Positions 17,081 through 26,169 of a DNA stretch of 64,000 nt are shown piece after piece (the first letter of the stretch is position 1; every line of letters begins with the position of its first letter). Both the position numbers and the translations under genes were made by a program. This DNA is from Bacteroidales bacterium UBA4360 (GTDB lineage Bacteria > Bacteroidota > Bacteroidia > Bacteroidales > UBA932), in assembly GCA_002393945.1 (NCBI GenBank), contig DGSO01000013.1:338366-402365 (forward strand). The letters are read 5' to 3'. The notes under the pieces are model-generated. The model had not been told where the DNA came from. It did no database searches and saw only the letters and a program-made list of their open reading frames with translations.

Positions 17081-18148
17081 ATGAGCAAACCTAAAGTCAT
17101 AATTCTCTATAACAAAATCTTTCATTACCGTATCCCCGTTTGGAATGAATTGGCGAAGCTATGTGACCTTACTGTCACCTATAGCGAGGGTGACGGGAAG
17201 GTGCCTGAAGGAATGGAGGTCCTGTTTGATATAAAGTATCTGCCGGCACGAAGATTCAAGGGGCTGGTCATCCAGAAAGCGAACATCAGGAAACTCTGCC
17301 GCAATTATGATGCTGTGATTGCCTACGGTAATATCGCTTGGTTGAAGTATAGTACGTTACCTTGGTTTAACAAGACCCCTGTTATCTATCATACGATAGG
17401 AGTCTCTGCCTCCTACGGAAAAGGCTTTGACGAACATAAGGAGTGGGACAGAGTACGTAACTTCTTCTATTCTAAAGGCGATGCACTTGCCTTTTACACG
17501 GATTATCCTATCGCCAAGTATGAGGCTCTGGGCATCCCTCGTGAGAAGATGTTTGTAGCCCCGAATACGGTAGCAGTTGCTCCTGTCAAAGAAAAGGTGG
17601 AGAAGAATACCTTGATGGTGATTGGCACTTTGTATCGCGAGAAGGGCATCCAGTCGCTGCTGGATGTGTACAAGGAGTTGCGGCCGACCTGCAACCTGCC
17701 ATTGCTCAATATTATTGGCAAAGGCCCGGATTACGATATCATCAACCAGTGGATTCAGGCGAACGATATGCAGGATCTGATTGTCCTTCGTGGTGCTATC
17801 TATGATATTGATGAGAAGGCAAAGTATTTCGCTCGGGCGTTGGCTTGTATTTCACCTAAACAAGCCGGTCTTACGGTGCTCGAGAGTATGGGGTATGGCG
17901 TACCTTTCATTTCAACTAAGAATGCGATTACGGGAGGTGAGTTATTCAATGTCCATAATGGCGTGGATGGTGTAGTGATGGAATCGGAGGGCGAACTCTC
18001 ATCGGTAGTGAGGGATATAGCAGAAAATCCTGATAAATATATAGCGATGGGGGAGAAAGCCAAGGAGTTTTATGACAAGAACCGAACACCCAAGCATATG
18101 GCCCAAGGTTTCTGGGAGGCAATACAGTATGTAATCAACCATAAATGA
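17081..18148 (+). CDS. GT4-like glycosyltransferase
   Basis: The 355-residue protein has GT-B features: VIILYNKIFHYRIPVWNELA at the N-terminus, LMVIGTLYREKGIQSLLDVY near residue 180 opening the second Rossmann domain, and SPKQAGLTVLESMGYGVPF near 265, which is the donor-site loop with its glutamate. It probably transfers a hexose or deoxyhexose within the repeat unit. It is followed after 7 bases by the second poly-G acetyltransferase gene. Confidence 0.88.
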   Translation: MSKPKVIILYNKIFHYRIPVWNELAKLCDLTVTYSEGDGKVPEGMEVLFDIKYLPARRFKGLVIQKANIRKLCRNYDAVIAYGNIAWLKYSTLPWFNKTPVIYHTIGVSASYGKGFDEHKEWDRVRNFFYSKGDALAFYTDYPIAKYEALGIPREKMFVAPNTVAVAPVKEKVEKNTLMVIGTLYREKGIQSLLDVYKELRPTCNLPLLNIIGKGPDYDIINQWIQANDMQDLIVLRGAIYDIDEKAKYFARALACISPKQAGLTVLESMGYGVPFISTKNAITGGELFNVHNGVDGVVMESEGELSSVVRDIAENPDKYIAMGEKAKEFYDKNRTPKHMAQGFWEAIQYVINHK

Positions 18149-18155
18149 AAGATAT

Positions 18156-18869
18156 ATGTTTAAGTATATTTTGGGGCTACTGAAGAACCTGTTCAATCCG
18201 GCAGTCTCACTGTTCACCAAGATAGACAGCGAGTCTGCGGTCAGCCGGAAGGCGAAGGTTTACGGGAAAACGCAGGTGACGAATTCTACCATCGGTGACT
18301 ATTCCTATGTGGGGCGTAATTCTCGTGTCGTACACGCTGATGTGGGGAAGTTCTGCTCCATCTCCGGTGCCGTCAGACTTGGTATGGGTACGCATACCTT
18401 AGAAAAGCTTTCTACTTCTCCAATCTTTACGGAGCGTCATAACTCGACCAAGCATCAGTGGACAGATGTGCAGACCGACAATCCTTTCAAGCGGGTTACG
18501 GTCGGTAATGATGTGTGGATAGGAACCGGAGTGATGGTGATGGGAGGAGTGGCTATCGGCGATGGAGCAGTGATTGGTGCCGGTGCCATCGTAACCAAGG
18601 ACGTTCCTCCATACGCAGTCGTTGCCGGTGTTCCGGCTAAGGTTATCCGCTATCGTTTTACAGACGAGGAAATACAGACCCTGGAGGAAGTGAAATGGTG
18701 GAATCAAACGGATGAAGAGTTGAGAAACAATATATCATTATTCCAAGAACCAGTAGATAAAGAGTTGATAATGAAGTTAAAAGGAATTATCGGGGGGGGG
18801 TATTTCGTTGATTATCAGTTAGATACGCAGTGCTGGCATCTGTTTTGTGAAAGGAGGTGCGCAGCATGA
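18156..18869 (+). CDS. Hexapeptide-repeat O-acetyltransferase (XAT/CatB-like) with poly-G tract near the C-terminus
   Basis: The 237-residue protein has left-handed beta-helix repeats from about residue 28 (SAVSRKAKVYG) to 170, including KRVTVGNDVWIGTGVMVMGG, IGDGAVIGAGAIVTKDVPP and VVAGVPAKVIRYRF, typical of CatB/Vat-like xenobiotic or sugar acetyltransferases. A G9 run encodes GGG around residue 214. With nine G the protein continues for about 24 more residues. One G more or less ends it within a few codons. The catalytic domain ends before the tract, so slippage would change the tail rather than kill the domain, unless the tail matters for folding. The 3' end overlaps the next gene's start by 4 bases. 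Confidence 0.85.
   Translation: MFKYILGLLKNLFNPAVSLFTKIDSESAVSRKAKVYGKTQVTNSTIGDYSYVGRNSRVVHADVGKFCSISGAVRLGMGTHTLEKLSTSPIFTERHNSTKHQWTDVQTDNPFKRVTVGNDVWIGTGVMVMGGVAIGDGAVIGAGAIVTKDVPPYAVVAGVPAKVIRYRFTDEEIQTLEEVKWWNQTDEELRNNISLFQEPVDKELIMKLKGIIGGGYFVDYQLDTQCWHLFCERRCAA
18792..18800 (+). repeat. G9 homopolymer near the end of an acetyltransferase gene
   Basis: Nine consecutive G in the coding strand. It is the second G9 run in an acetyltransferase gene of this locus. Shifted frames stop within about ten codons and give different C-terminal tails. Confidence 0.95.
18852..18857 (+). promoter_or_regulatory. Shine-Dalgarno AGGAGG fixing the next start
   Basis: A perfect AGGAGG lies 8 bases before the ATG at 18866, inside the 3' end of the acetyltransferase gene. 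Bacteroidales genes rarely use strong Shine-Dalgarno sites. It supports the ATG at 18866 over the in-frame GTG at 18857. Confidence 0.7.
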
Positions 18870-19978
18870 ACAATCAGAATAACAGTAAGACGATAGTATT
18901 CCTTGCAATGGCCCTGTCACAGCCGCGGTGTATCAAAAGAGTCGCCTCGTTGAAGGAGTACGGTTTCAATTGCATCGTATATGGATATGATCGGGGCAAG
19001 TATGATGTGAACAGCTATCCCAAGGACATCACTGTAGTTAACCTGGGTCAGTTGAAGGATAATGAATATTTCGGGAAGGGAATCAAGATATTCAAAGACC
19101 TGTTGAGGGTGCTGAGGGAGCATCGCTCTCCCAATACAGTGTTCTACGCTTTCGGGCTATTTTATGCATTGTATCTTCGATTATTAGGAGAACGCTACAT
19201 TTATGAGATTTCGGACATCCTGTATGCCTATCCGAAGTTCCGACATCTTCTGAAGGTGTTGAAAGCCATTGATAAAAGAGTAATAAATAAATCTGTCGCT
19301 ACAGTTATGACTTCAGGAGGCTTCCACTCATTCTTCAATATCAATTCTCCAAAGGTGTTTGTCATACCCAATAAAGTGAGTCCGACATTATCACGACCGA
19401 CTGTGGACTGTCGTTATATCGAGACAGGCAAACTGTCTTTTGGCTTCGTAGGTTCTCTCAGATATCAGACCATCCTGTCGTTTGCGGAAGTGATAGGAAT
19501 GTATTTCCAACAGTATGAGTTCCATTTCTGGGGAGGTTTGAAGGACGGACCGATGAAATCGGCTGTGGACAGATTGACCAATAGTTACAGCAATGTGTTT
19601 TATCACGGTGCTTTCCGCAGTCCTGCCGATCTGCCTACCGTATATGATTCGTTTGACATCACTGTTTCGTGCTATCAAGTGTCCTCGCTGAATGAAAGAA
19701 TTGCAGAACCCAACAAGTTATATGAATCATTGTTCTTCTGCAAACCTATTGTGGTTTCTGATGGTATTTATTTGGCCACGCGCGTAAAGGAGCTCGGGTG
19801 TGGATATTGCATTCAGCCAGATACCGAAGAATCTATCAAGGACTTTGTCTCTTCTTTAGAGTCCAGCCAGGTGAAAGAAGTGTCAGTACACACCAGCCAA
19901 ATTGATTTGAAAGAAATTGTAAACGACCAAAGTCCGTTGAACAAATATATTGAAGAAAACGCCTTTAATCCAAAGTAA
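18866..19978 (+). CDS. GT-B glycosyltransferase
   Basis: The 370-residue protein has a glycosyltransferase layout: KTIVFLAMALSQPRCIKRVA at the N-terminus, LSFGFVGSLRYQTILSF at about 190-206 opening the C-terminal Rossmann domain, and AEPNKLYESLFFCKPIVVSD near 283-302, matching the E-rich donor loop of GT4/GT1-like enzymes. Similar proteins appear in Bacteroidales capsule loci. It is coupled to the upstream acetyltransferase by a 4-base overlap and a strong ribosome-binding site. Confidence 0.82.
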   Translation: MNNQNNSKTIVFLAMALSQPRCIKRVASLKEYGFNCIVYGYDRGKYDVNSYPKDITVVNLGQLKDNEYFGKGIKIFKDLLRVLREHRSPNTVFYAFGLFYALYLRLLGERYIYEISDILYAYPKFRHLLKVLKAIDKRVINKSVATVMTSGGFHSFFNINSPKVFVIPNKVSPTLSRPTVDCRYIETGKLSFGFVGSLRYQTILSFAEVIGMYFQQYEFHFWGGLKDGPMKSAVDRLTNSYSNVFYHGAFRSPADLPTVYDSFDITVSCYQVSSLNERIAEPNKLYESLFFCKPIVVSDGIYLATRVKELGCGYCIQPDTEESIKDFVSSLESSQVKEVSVHTSQIDLKEIVNDQSPLNKYIEENAFNPK

Positions 19979-20021
19979 GGGGACTATACATAGCTCCTTG
20001 CAACTATAGATATTTGTTGTT

Positions 20022-21227
20022 ATGCGTAAACATATCCTCATCATCTCTGCCGTGTTCCCGCCGGAACAGGTGACGTCGGCATTCTTGAACTATGATCTGG
20101 CCCGTGAGTTGGCAAAGAAGTACGATGTTACAGTGCTACGGCCATATCCGACGCGTCCCATCGGAGCTAAGTTCGATTCTGCAGAAGTGAATGACAGTAC
20201 TTTCAAGACGTTACTGATCGATTCATATACTCATCCTGAGTCGCAGCTGATTGGCCGGTTCAAGGAGGCGATTGATTTCAGCAAAAAGTCCGTGGCGTAT
20301 GTGAAAGAGCATCACAATGAGATAGACTTTATCTACAATGATGGATGGCAACTCTTCGGATTGTATATCATTGCCAAGGCTTGCGTGAAGTACGGTATTC
20401 CATATATTGTCCCCATCCAAGACATCTATCCGGAGTGTCTGCTGACAAAAGGTAGTTATCCAGGCTTCATAAAGAAGACAATACTGACTCTTCTTCAGCC
20501 TCTCGACAAGTATTACCAGAAAAATGCGGAAAGGGTGAGGACTATCTCTGATGAGATGGCAGATTATATGTCTTCTAAGAGGAAACTTCCAAGGGATAAA
20601 TATCTTGTGGTGAATAATTGGCAGAATGACGAGGACTTTATGTCACTACCTAATCCGGCTAAAAACAATCAAATCACTTTCGCCTATGTCGGTAGCATTA
20701 ATGTTCATGCCAACGTTGACCTAATGATTAAAGCCTTCGCAGCAGCCAAAATTCCAGATTCTCAGTTTAGGATATATGGCGGAGGCAATCAGAAAGAGCA
20801 ATGTCAGGAATTGGTCGAAGAATTGGGATTGAATAATGTTACCTTCGGATTCGTTTCGCGTAGCGAAATTCCAAGTGTACAGGCTGAAGCAGATGTGTTG
20901 GTACTGGCTCTTCCTGAAGGGAATGGTAATCTCTGTCTCCCATCGAAACTGACCTCGTATATGCTCTCTGGGAAGCCGGTATTGGCGAGTGTGGACCAGG
21001 ACAGTTCGACCAAACGAATACTAGAAGGAGAAGGATGTGGTAAGACAGTGGTTCCAGATGGTAAAGAAGCTCTTGTCAATGGATTCAAATACTTTGCAGA
21101 GTTGACCTCTGAAGAGCGGGAAAAGATGGGGAAGAACAGTCGTGATTATGCCATGAAGCATTTGACGAGAGAAGTGAATCTTCAAAAAGTTGTATCTACA
21201 ATAAAAGAAATCTTGACGAAAGAATGA
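20022..21227 (+). CDS. WbuB-like GT4 glycosyltransferase
   Basis: The 401-residue protein begins KHILIISAVFPPEQVTSAF, contains ITFAYVGSINVHANVDLMIK near residue 225 and LPEGNGNLCLPSKLTSYMLS near 304-323. These segments match WbuB-type GT4 enzymes, including fucosamine transferases. It probably adds an amino sugar or deoxy sugar to the repeat unit. Its stop overlaps the start of the cytidylyltransferase-oxidoreductase fusion by 4 bases (ATGA). Confidence 0.88.
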   Translation: MRKHILIISAVFPPEQVTSAFLNYDLARELAKKYDVTVLRPYPTRPIGAKFDSAEVNDSTFKTLLIDSYTHPESQLIGRFKEAIDFSKKSVAYVKEHHNEIDFIYNDGWQLFGLYIIAKACVKYGIPYIVPIQDIYPECLLTKGSYPGFIKKTILTLLQPLDKYYQKNAERVRTISDEMADYMSSKRKLPRDKYLVVNNWQNDEDFMSLPNPAKNNQITFAYVGSINVHANVDLMIKAFAAAKIPDSQFRIYGGGNQKEQCQELVEELGLNNVTFGFVSRSEIPSVQAEADVLVLALPEGNGNLCLPSKLTSYMLSGKPVLASVDQDSSTKRILEGEGCGKTVVPDGKEALVNGFKYFAELTSEEREKMGKNSRDYAMKHLTREVNLQKVVSTIKEILTKE

Positions 21228-22567
21228 AAAAAGTAATCACTTACGGAACTTACGACCTCTTGCACCAAGGACATATCAACTTACTTCGCAGGGCAAAGGA
21301 ACTTGGCGACTACCTTATTGTGGGAGTTACCAGCGATAGCTTTGATCGGGGGCGTGGAAAGCTGAATGTTCGCAACAACGTTCTTGAACGTGTAGAGGCA
21401 GTAAAAAAAACCGGCTTTGCAGACGAAATAATAATAGAGGACTATCTTGGACAGAAGATTGATGATATTCAAAAATATGATGTAGATATCTTTGCCATTG
21501 GTTCTGACTGGGAAGGAAAATTTGACTACCTTAATGAATATTGTAAGGTGGTGTATCTCCCCCGAACAGAAGGTATCAGCTCAACAATGCTACGCGCTGA
21601 GAGTACGACTAATGTCAAAATTGGTATTATAGGTTGTGGCCGTGTTGCAAATAGATTTCCGAAAGAAGCTGGAGTTGTCAGTGGCGTAGAAGTGGTTGCG
21701 GCATACGATACAGATATTGAGGCAAGTCACATCTTGAGTTCAAAGAATGAGGGTGTCGTTGCGTATTCTTTACTGAAAGATTTTTATGATGCAGTTGATG
21801 CCGTCTATATTGCCACTCCTCATTTGTCTCATTACGAATACATTAAGCAATCGTTGGAACGGGGAAAACATGTCTTGTGTGAAACTCCTATGGTAATAAA
21901 TGGCGATGAGGCCAAGGAAGTATATCAGTTGGCAGAGTCAAAAGGGCTTATTCTGATGGAGGCCAATAAGACTGCTCATTGCCCGGCATTTAATCATCTC
22001 ATGGTAATGATTAAGTCTGGTGTAATAGGTGAAGTTGTAGATATAGAAGCTTCCCTGTCACAACTTCTTGACAAGAACGGTCGTGAATTTGATCCTAAAC
22101 AAGCTGGAGGCGCTTTGTTTGAACAAGGTAGTCTTACACTGCTTCCTATCCTTAAACTGATGGGGATTGAGTACCAGAACCTAAATCTCTATAGCAGGAT
22201 GGAAAACGGAGTTGACATTTATACAAGAGGCGTATTCCGCTATCCTAAAGCTACCTGTTCATTTAAGGTTGGATTAGGTGTGAAGACCGAAGGTAGCCTT
22301 GTTATTTCTGGCACGAAAGGATATGCATACGTGCCTGCCCCTTGGTGGTTGACAGACTACTTTGAGTTCCGTTATGAGGATCAGAATGAGAATAAAAAAT
22401 TCTTCTATAAATGGGATGGCTTCGGATTGAGATATGAGATACAGGAATTTATAGCTAGTATTTTGAATCATCGCTTTTCAAGTTCCAGACTCCGCAGAAG
22501 AGAGTCAATCCAGATGGCAGCAGTAATGCAACAGTTTGTTGAGAGAAAGAACTTTATGGAAATATAA
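21224..22567 (+). CDS. Cytidylyltransferase fused to Gfo/Idh/MocA-type oxidoreductase
   Basis: The 447-residue protein is a clear fusion. Residues 1-125 are a TagD/TarD-like nucleotidyltransferase: GTYDLLHQGH with the HxGH motif at 14-17, GSDWEGKFDYL near 93-103, and RTEGISSTMLR at 114-124. From residue 131 a Rossmann domain begins (VKIGIIGCGRVANRF) followed by ATPHLSHYEYIKQSLERGKH (198-216), the Gfo/Idh/MocA layout. The usual EKP motif is ETP here (220-222), so the lysine that is often catalytic is missing. The next gene is a CDP-glycerol-type transferase. The fusion could make a CDP-linked polyol phosphate from a keto or aldehyde precursor, but with the altered motif the dehydrogenase half may be inactive or differ in chemistry. 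Confidence 0.88.
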   Translation: MKKVITYGTYDLLHQGHINLLRRAKELGDYLIVGVTSDSFDRGRGKLNVRNNVLERVEAVKKTGFADEIIIEDYLGQKIDDIQKYDVDIFAIGSDWEGKFDYLNEYCKVVYLPRTEGISSTMLRAESTTNVKIGIIGCGRVANRFPKEAGVVSGVEVVAAYDTDIEASHILSSKNEGVVAYSLLKDFYDAVDAVYIATPHLSHYEYIKQSLERGKHVLCETPMVINGDEAKEVYQLAESKGLILMEANKTAHCPAFNHLMVMIKSGVIGEVVDIEASLSQLLDKNGREFDPKQAGGALFEQGSLTLLPILKLMGIEYQNLNLYSRMENGVDIYTRGVFRYPKATCSFKVGLGVKTEGSLVISGTKGYAYVPAPWWLTDYFEFRYEDQNENKKFFYKWDGFGLRYEIQEFIASILNHRFSSSRLRRRESIQMAAVMQQFVERKNFMEI

Positions 22568-22581
22568 ATAATACAAGAATA

Positions 22582-23760
22582 ATGGAAAAACAAATGCATG
22601 GATTTAGGGCCAGGCTTGATTACTGGCTTAAGCATAACTATGCTTTCTATAAGCTATTTAATGTTACTGCAAGTGCTTGTATGAGAGTATGGGGATGGTT
22701 TGTCCAGATGGATGATAAGATGATAATCTTTAGTGCTCATTCAAGGAAGTACAACGACAGTCCACGTACCATATATGAATATATGTATGGTAAGCCACAG
22801 TTTAAGGACTATAAATACGTATGGGCGTTGGAGGATCCGGACAATGTAGATGTTCCGGGGCCGGCAATCAAAGTAAAAGCGGACACACCTGCGTATTTCA
22901 AACTTACTTTAAAGGCAAAGTACTGGATAACTTGTGTGAATATTGAACGTAGTCTTCATTACAAGAAAAAGAAATGTATATACTTGAACACCTGGCATGG
23001 AACAGCATTTAACACTATCGGTAATGAGGCCGGCGGTAGAAAGGACTACGATTTCAGCAATATAGACTTCTTCTGTTACGAAAGCGAGTTTCAGAAGAAG
23101 CATTGCATGGCTGCATTTAATACAAGAGAGGATGCTATGATACCTACTGGTTATCCCCGTAATGACACCTTGTATTATGTTACGTCGGAGGAGGTAAAAT
23201 CATTGAAGGAAAAGATGGGGCTTCCCCTTGACAAAAAGATTATCCTTTATGCCCCTACTTGGAGAGATAGTACTGATAACGGAAAGACTTGCGCCATCAA
23301 GCCTCCCATTGATGTTAAATATTGGGAGCAAAGACTAAAAGATGATTATATTGTCTTGTTCCGTACCCACGCATATACGAACAAACTGTTGGGGGTTCAG
23401 TTCAATGATGTGATTAGAAATTATTCCACTTACCCCGTGGTAAATGACTTGTTCAAAGTTGCGGATATCCTGATATCTGACTATTCATCGTGTGTGACGG
23501 ATTATTGCATACTTGAAAGACCAATTATCTGCTTTGCATACGATTATGAAGAGTATAAGGCAACTCGAGGTTTGAATATAGATTTCGAGACTGAAATGCC
23601 CAGCGGTATTAAGAAAACAGAGCAAGAGGTGATTGATTATCTTCTCACGATGGACTACAATGATGAGTGTAAAAAGACAAAAGCCCTAAAAGATAAATAC
23701 ACATACATTGGAGGTCACGCTACCGAGATTTGCGTAGAAAAAATGTTTGGAACAAAATAA
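22582..23760 (+). CDS. CDP-glycerol:glycerophosphate glycerophosphotransferase-family protein
   Basis: The 392-residue protein matches the TagB/TagF family (PF04464): KADTPAYFKLTLKAKYWITC near residue 95, LNTWHGTAFNTIG near 135, YAPTWRDS near 227, FRTHAY near 260 and ADILISDYSSCVTDYCILER near 294. These enzymes move a polyol phosphate from its CDP carrier to a glycan, as in teichoic acids. In a Gram-negative capsule locus it should add a glycerol-phosphate-like side group to the repeat unit. The cytidylyltransferase fusion just upstream is its likely donor supplier, and the aminotransferase downstream may modify that donor. Confidence 0.92.
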   Translation: MEKQMHGFRARLDYWLKHNYAFYKLFNVTASACMRVWGWFVQMDDKMIIFSAHSRKYNDSPRTIYEYMYGKPQFKDYKYVWALEDPDNVDVPGPAIKVKADTPAYFKLTLKAKYWITCVNIERSLHYKKKKCIYLNTWHGTAFNTIGNEAGGRKDYDFSNIDFFCYESEFQKKHCMAAFNTREDAMIPTGYPRNDTLYYVTSEEVKSLKEKMGLPLDKKIILYAPTWRDSTDNGKTCAIKPPIDVKYWEQRLKDDYIVLFRTHAYTNKLLGVQFNDVIRNYSTYPVVNDLFKVADILISDYSSCVTDYCILERPIICFAYDYEEYKATRGLNIDFETEMPSGIKKTEQEVIDYLLTMDYNDECKKTKALKDKYTYIGGHATEICVEKMFGTK

Positions 23761-23770
23761 AAGATTTTAT

Positions 23771-24838
23771 ATGTACTATTTAGATTCAAAGATAGAGAAT
23801 CTCTATCGTATTTTTGATCAGAACGAAAGAAAAGGTTATTTACGTCTAGACCTGAATGAAAACCCTAGTGGCCTTCCGCAAGATTTCATTAATAATGTTC
23901 TTAAGGAAGTTGATTCGCGTTTTGTCGGGCAGTATCCTGAGACGCTACATTTTACCGAGGTATTGGCTAATTATCTTGGCACCGACATTTCTCATCTTTG
24001 TCTGGTGAATGGCTCAGCAGAGGGTATTCGTTATATCATTCAGGCTTTCACATCTCCAGAAGGAAGAGTTGTTGGTGTTGTGCCCAGTTATTTTATGTTC
24101 CAGGTCTATTCCGAGATGTATGGGCGTAATTTCGTCAAGGTTCCTTATAACGAGGATTTGACGATGGATGTGAAAAATATCATAGCAGAGTTGACTGAAG
24201 ATACCCAACTGCTTATCCTTCTGAATCCAAACAATCCTATGGGTAATGTCTATTCTGAAGAAGAGTTTGAGCGCATCATGAAAGTGGCAAACGAGAAACA
24301 GATTACTGTTCTCATTGATGAGGCTTACCATTATTTCTACCCTGGTACTTTTATCAATTATGCGTTAAATCATGAGCATGTGTTTGTAACACGTACTTTT
24401 TCCAAGCTCTTTTCATTGGCAGGATGCCGTTTGGGCTATGTGGCAGGTTGGCCAGAAGGTGTAAAAATGGTGCAGAAGCTATGCACTCCTCATAATACTA
24501 ATGCTTTTGCCATGCTGTTTGCAGAAAAGATTCTTGAAACCCCAGGTGTACTCCAGAATTTGATTGATAAGTTCAATGAAGGTCGTAAATATCTAATTGA
24601 TCAACTTGACGCCAATGGCTATGCCCATAAAGGTGAAGCCGGAAACTTCATCTTCATAAAGACGAAGACGGATGCAGAGAAGATTGTTGCCAGAATGAAG
24701 GCAGAGAAGAAAATACTGATAAAGTCATATCCTAATGTGGGTGAATTCGGGACCTGTCTCCGCGTTTCTATTGGTGAAAAGAAGTGCATGGAGCAGTTTG
24801 TGAAAGCTCTGCTGGAAATTGACAAAACCATTGAATAG
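23771..24838 (+). CDS. Class I/II PLP aminotransferase (HisC/CobD-like)
   Basis: The 355-residue protein has the fold-type I motifs LLNPNNPMGNVYS (about 153-165), LIDEAYHYFYPG and RTFSKLFSLAGCRLGY with the PLP lysine. A late RVSIG arginine matches the carboxylate or phosphate site. It resembles histidinol-phosphate aminotransferases and CobD-type threonine-phosphate decarboxylases, which differ only subtly. It is not next to his genes, so its substrate is probably part of the capsule pathway, for example a phosphorylated amino-alcohol or the polyol handled by the two genes upstream. The ATG at 23771 is preferred over a TTG inside the preceding gene. Confidence 0.85.
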   Translation: MYYLDSKIENLYRIFDQNERKGYLRLDLNENPSGLPQDFINNVLKEVDSRFVGQYPETLHFTEVLANYLGTDISHLCLVNGSAEGIRYIIQAFTSPEGRVVGVVPSYFMFQVYSEMYGRNFVKVPYNEDLTMDVKNIIAELTEDTQLLILLNPNNPMGNVYSEEEFERIMKVANEKQITVLIDEAYHYFYPGTFINYALNHEHVFVTRTFSKLFSLAGCRLGYVAGWPEGVKMVQKLCTPHNTNAFAMLFAEKILETPGVLQNLIDKFNEGRKYLIDQLDANGYAHKGEAGNFIFIKTKTDAEKIVARMKAEKKILIKSYPNVGEFGTCLRVSIGEKKCMEQFVKALLEIDKTIE

Positions 24839-24915
24839 ATAGTTTTAGATTTTCTAAGGATACAAGAACATTGTCTTAGCGAAGAATAACTTTAAATGGT
24901 GTATTTAAGCAACAT

Positions 24916-26169
24916 ATGAGTAACTCATCAAAGGATTCAATTGATACTGTCAGTAAGCTTTGTCCTCAGAATGTCTGTACGGGTTGTTTCGCATGTAAAC
25001 AGGTATGTGCGAAAGGGGCGATTCATTTCAAAGAAGATAAAGGTTTCTTATATCCTGAAATTGATGCTTCATTGTGTGTAGATTGTGGTCTATGTACGAA
25101 AGTTTGCCCTGTGTTGAACCCGAGAATCGCTGCTAACGATAACCAAGAAAATGCAGTCAGTTACGCGATATGGAACAACAATCTGAAGGACAGGATGAAC
25201 AGTTCTTCGGGTGGTACATTCTCAGCTTTAGCAGACAAGACCATCGAGCGAGGAGGCATCGTTTATGGTGCTGCCTGGGATGATTCTATGCAACTCCGAC
25301 ATATTGGTGTAGAAGACACAGAAGGATTGGAGGCTTTGAGACGGTCAAAATATGTGCAAAGCAATACCGATGGTATATTTAAGGATGTTAAACAGCATCT
25401 GAAAACAGGACGACTAGTCCTTTTCTGTGGAACACCTTGCCAGATTGCCGGCTTGTTATCCTTCTTGGGAAATAAGGATTACCCCAATCTGGTAACTGTA
25501 GGTGTAGTTTGTCATGGCGTGCCTTCACAAAGATCATTTGACCAATATCTACAAGAGATAGAGAAAGAAGAAAATGTCAAGGTAATTGATTGTAGTTTTA
25601 GGTCAAAAAAACGAGGATGGAAACCTGGTTTAAATCTGGTTATGAGCGCTAAAAAAGCAGACAATAAGGTGATTGTGATGGAAAAACTGCTTTCGGATAA
25701 TGTCTATATGAACGCCTTTTTGAAGTTGTATTTTTTGCGCGAATCATGCTATAATTGCCCATTTAAAGGAAATGTAAAAGGCTATGATGCAGATATTATG
25801 TTGTCTGATGCTTGGAGCCTTTGGTCTGCCTCTCCTTTGGTGAAAGTTGATTTCAGTAAGGGTATTTCTGCTGTTGCCTTCAATACTGAGAAGGGGCATA
25901 ATTTTTTGATGCAATGTGGAGATTCATTATGCATGCTTGAAAGACCATATGCGGAATACGCTTCGAATTCGGGTTTTAAATCAGCACGTAAACCGCTGAA
26001 TAATGATGCGGCATATGAGTATCTAAAGAATCATACATGGATGGAAACACAGTCAAAATACTTCCCTATGACATTCAAGCAAAGGCTACCTTTATACACG
26101 AGACTCATCATGGGAGAAAATAACTCCATCCGTATTAAAAGAATAATAAGAAAAATTTTACATAGATGA
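24916..26169 (+). CDS. Ferredoxin / F420-hydrogenase beta-subunit-like Fe-S protein
   Basis: The 417-residue protein begins with two 4Fe-4S motifs, CTGCFACKQVC and CVDCGLCTKVCP, followed by the FrhB/FdhB N- and C-terminal domains (SSGGTFSALADK near 96, LFCGTPCQIAGLLSF near 171, VCHGVPSQRSFDQYL near 198). Proteins of this type sit next to polysaccharide pyruvyltransferases in many bacterial exopolysaccharide loci, as here (4-base overlap). Their redox role is not settled. Additional cysteines (ESCYNCPF near 277) may bind another cofactor. Confidence 0.88.
   Translation: MSNSSKDSIDTVSKLCPQNVCTGCFACKQVCAKGAIHFKEDKGFLYPEIDASLCVDCGLCTKVCPVLNPRIAANDNQENAVSYAIWNNNLKDRMNSSSGGTFSALADKTIERGGIVYGAAWDDSMQLRHIGVEDTEGLEALRRSKYVQSNTDGIFKDVKQHLKTGRLVLFCGTPCQIAGLLSFLGNKDYPNLVTVGVVCHGVPSQRSFDQYLQEIEKEENVKVIDCSFRSKKRGWKPGLNLVMSAKKADNKVIVMEKLLSDNVYMNAFLKLYFLRESCYNCPFKGNVKGYDADIMLSDAWSLWSASPLVKVDFSKGISAVAFNTEKGHNFLMQCGDSLCMLERPYAEYASNSGFKSARKPLNNDAAYEYLKNHTWMETQSKYFPMTFKQRLPLYTRLIMGENNSIRIKRIIRKILHR

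Noticed and set aside
24916..26169. Genuine F420-dependent hydrogenase subunit
   Set aside because: The FrhB-like protein overlaps a polysaccharide pyruvyltransferase gene, the usual capsule pairing; there are no other hydrogenase or F420 genes.
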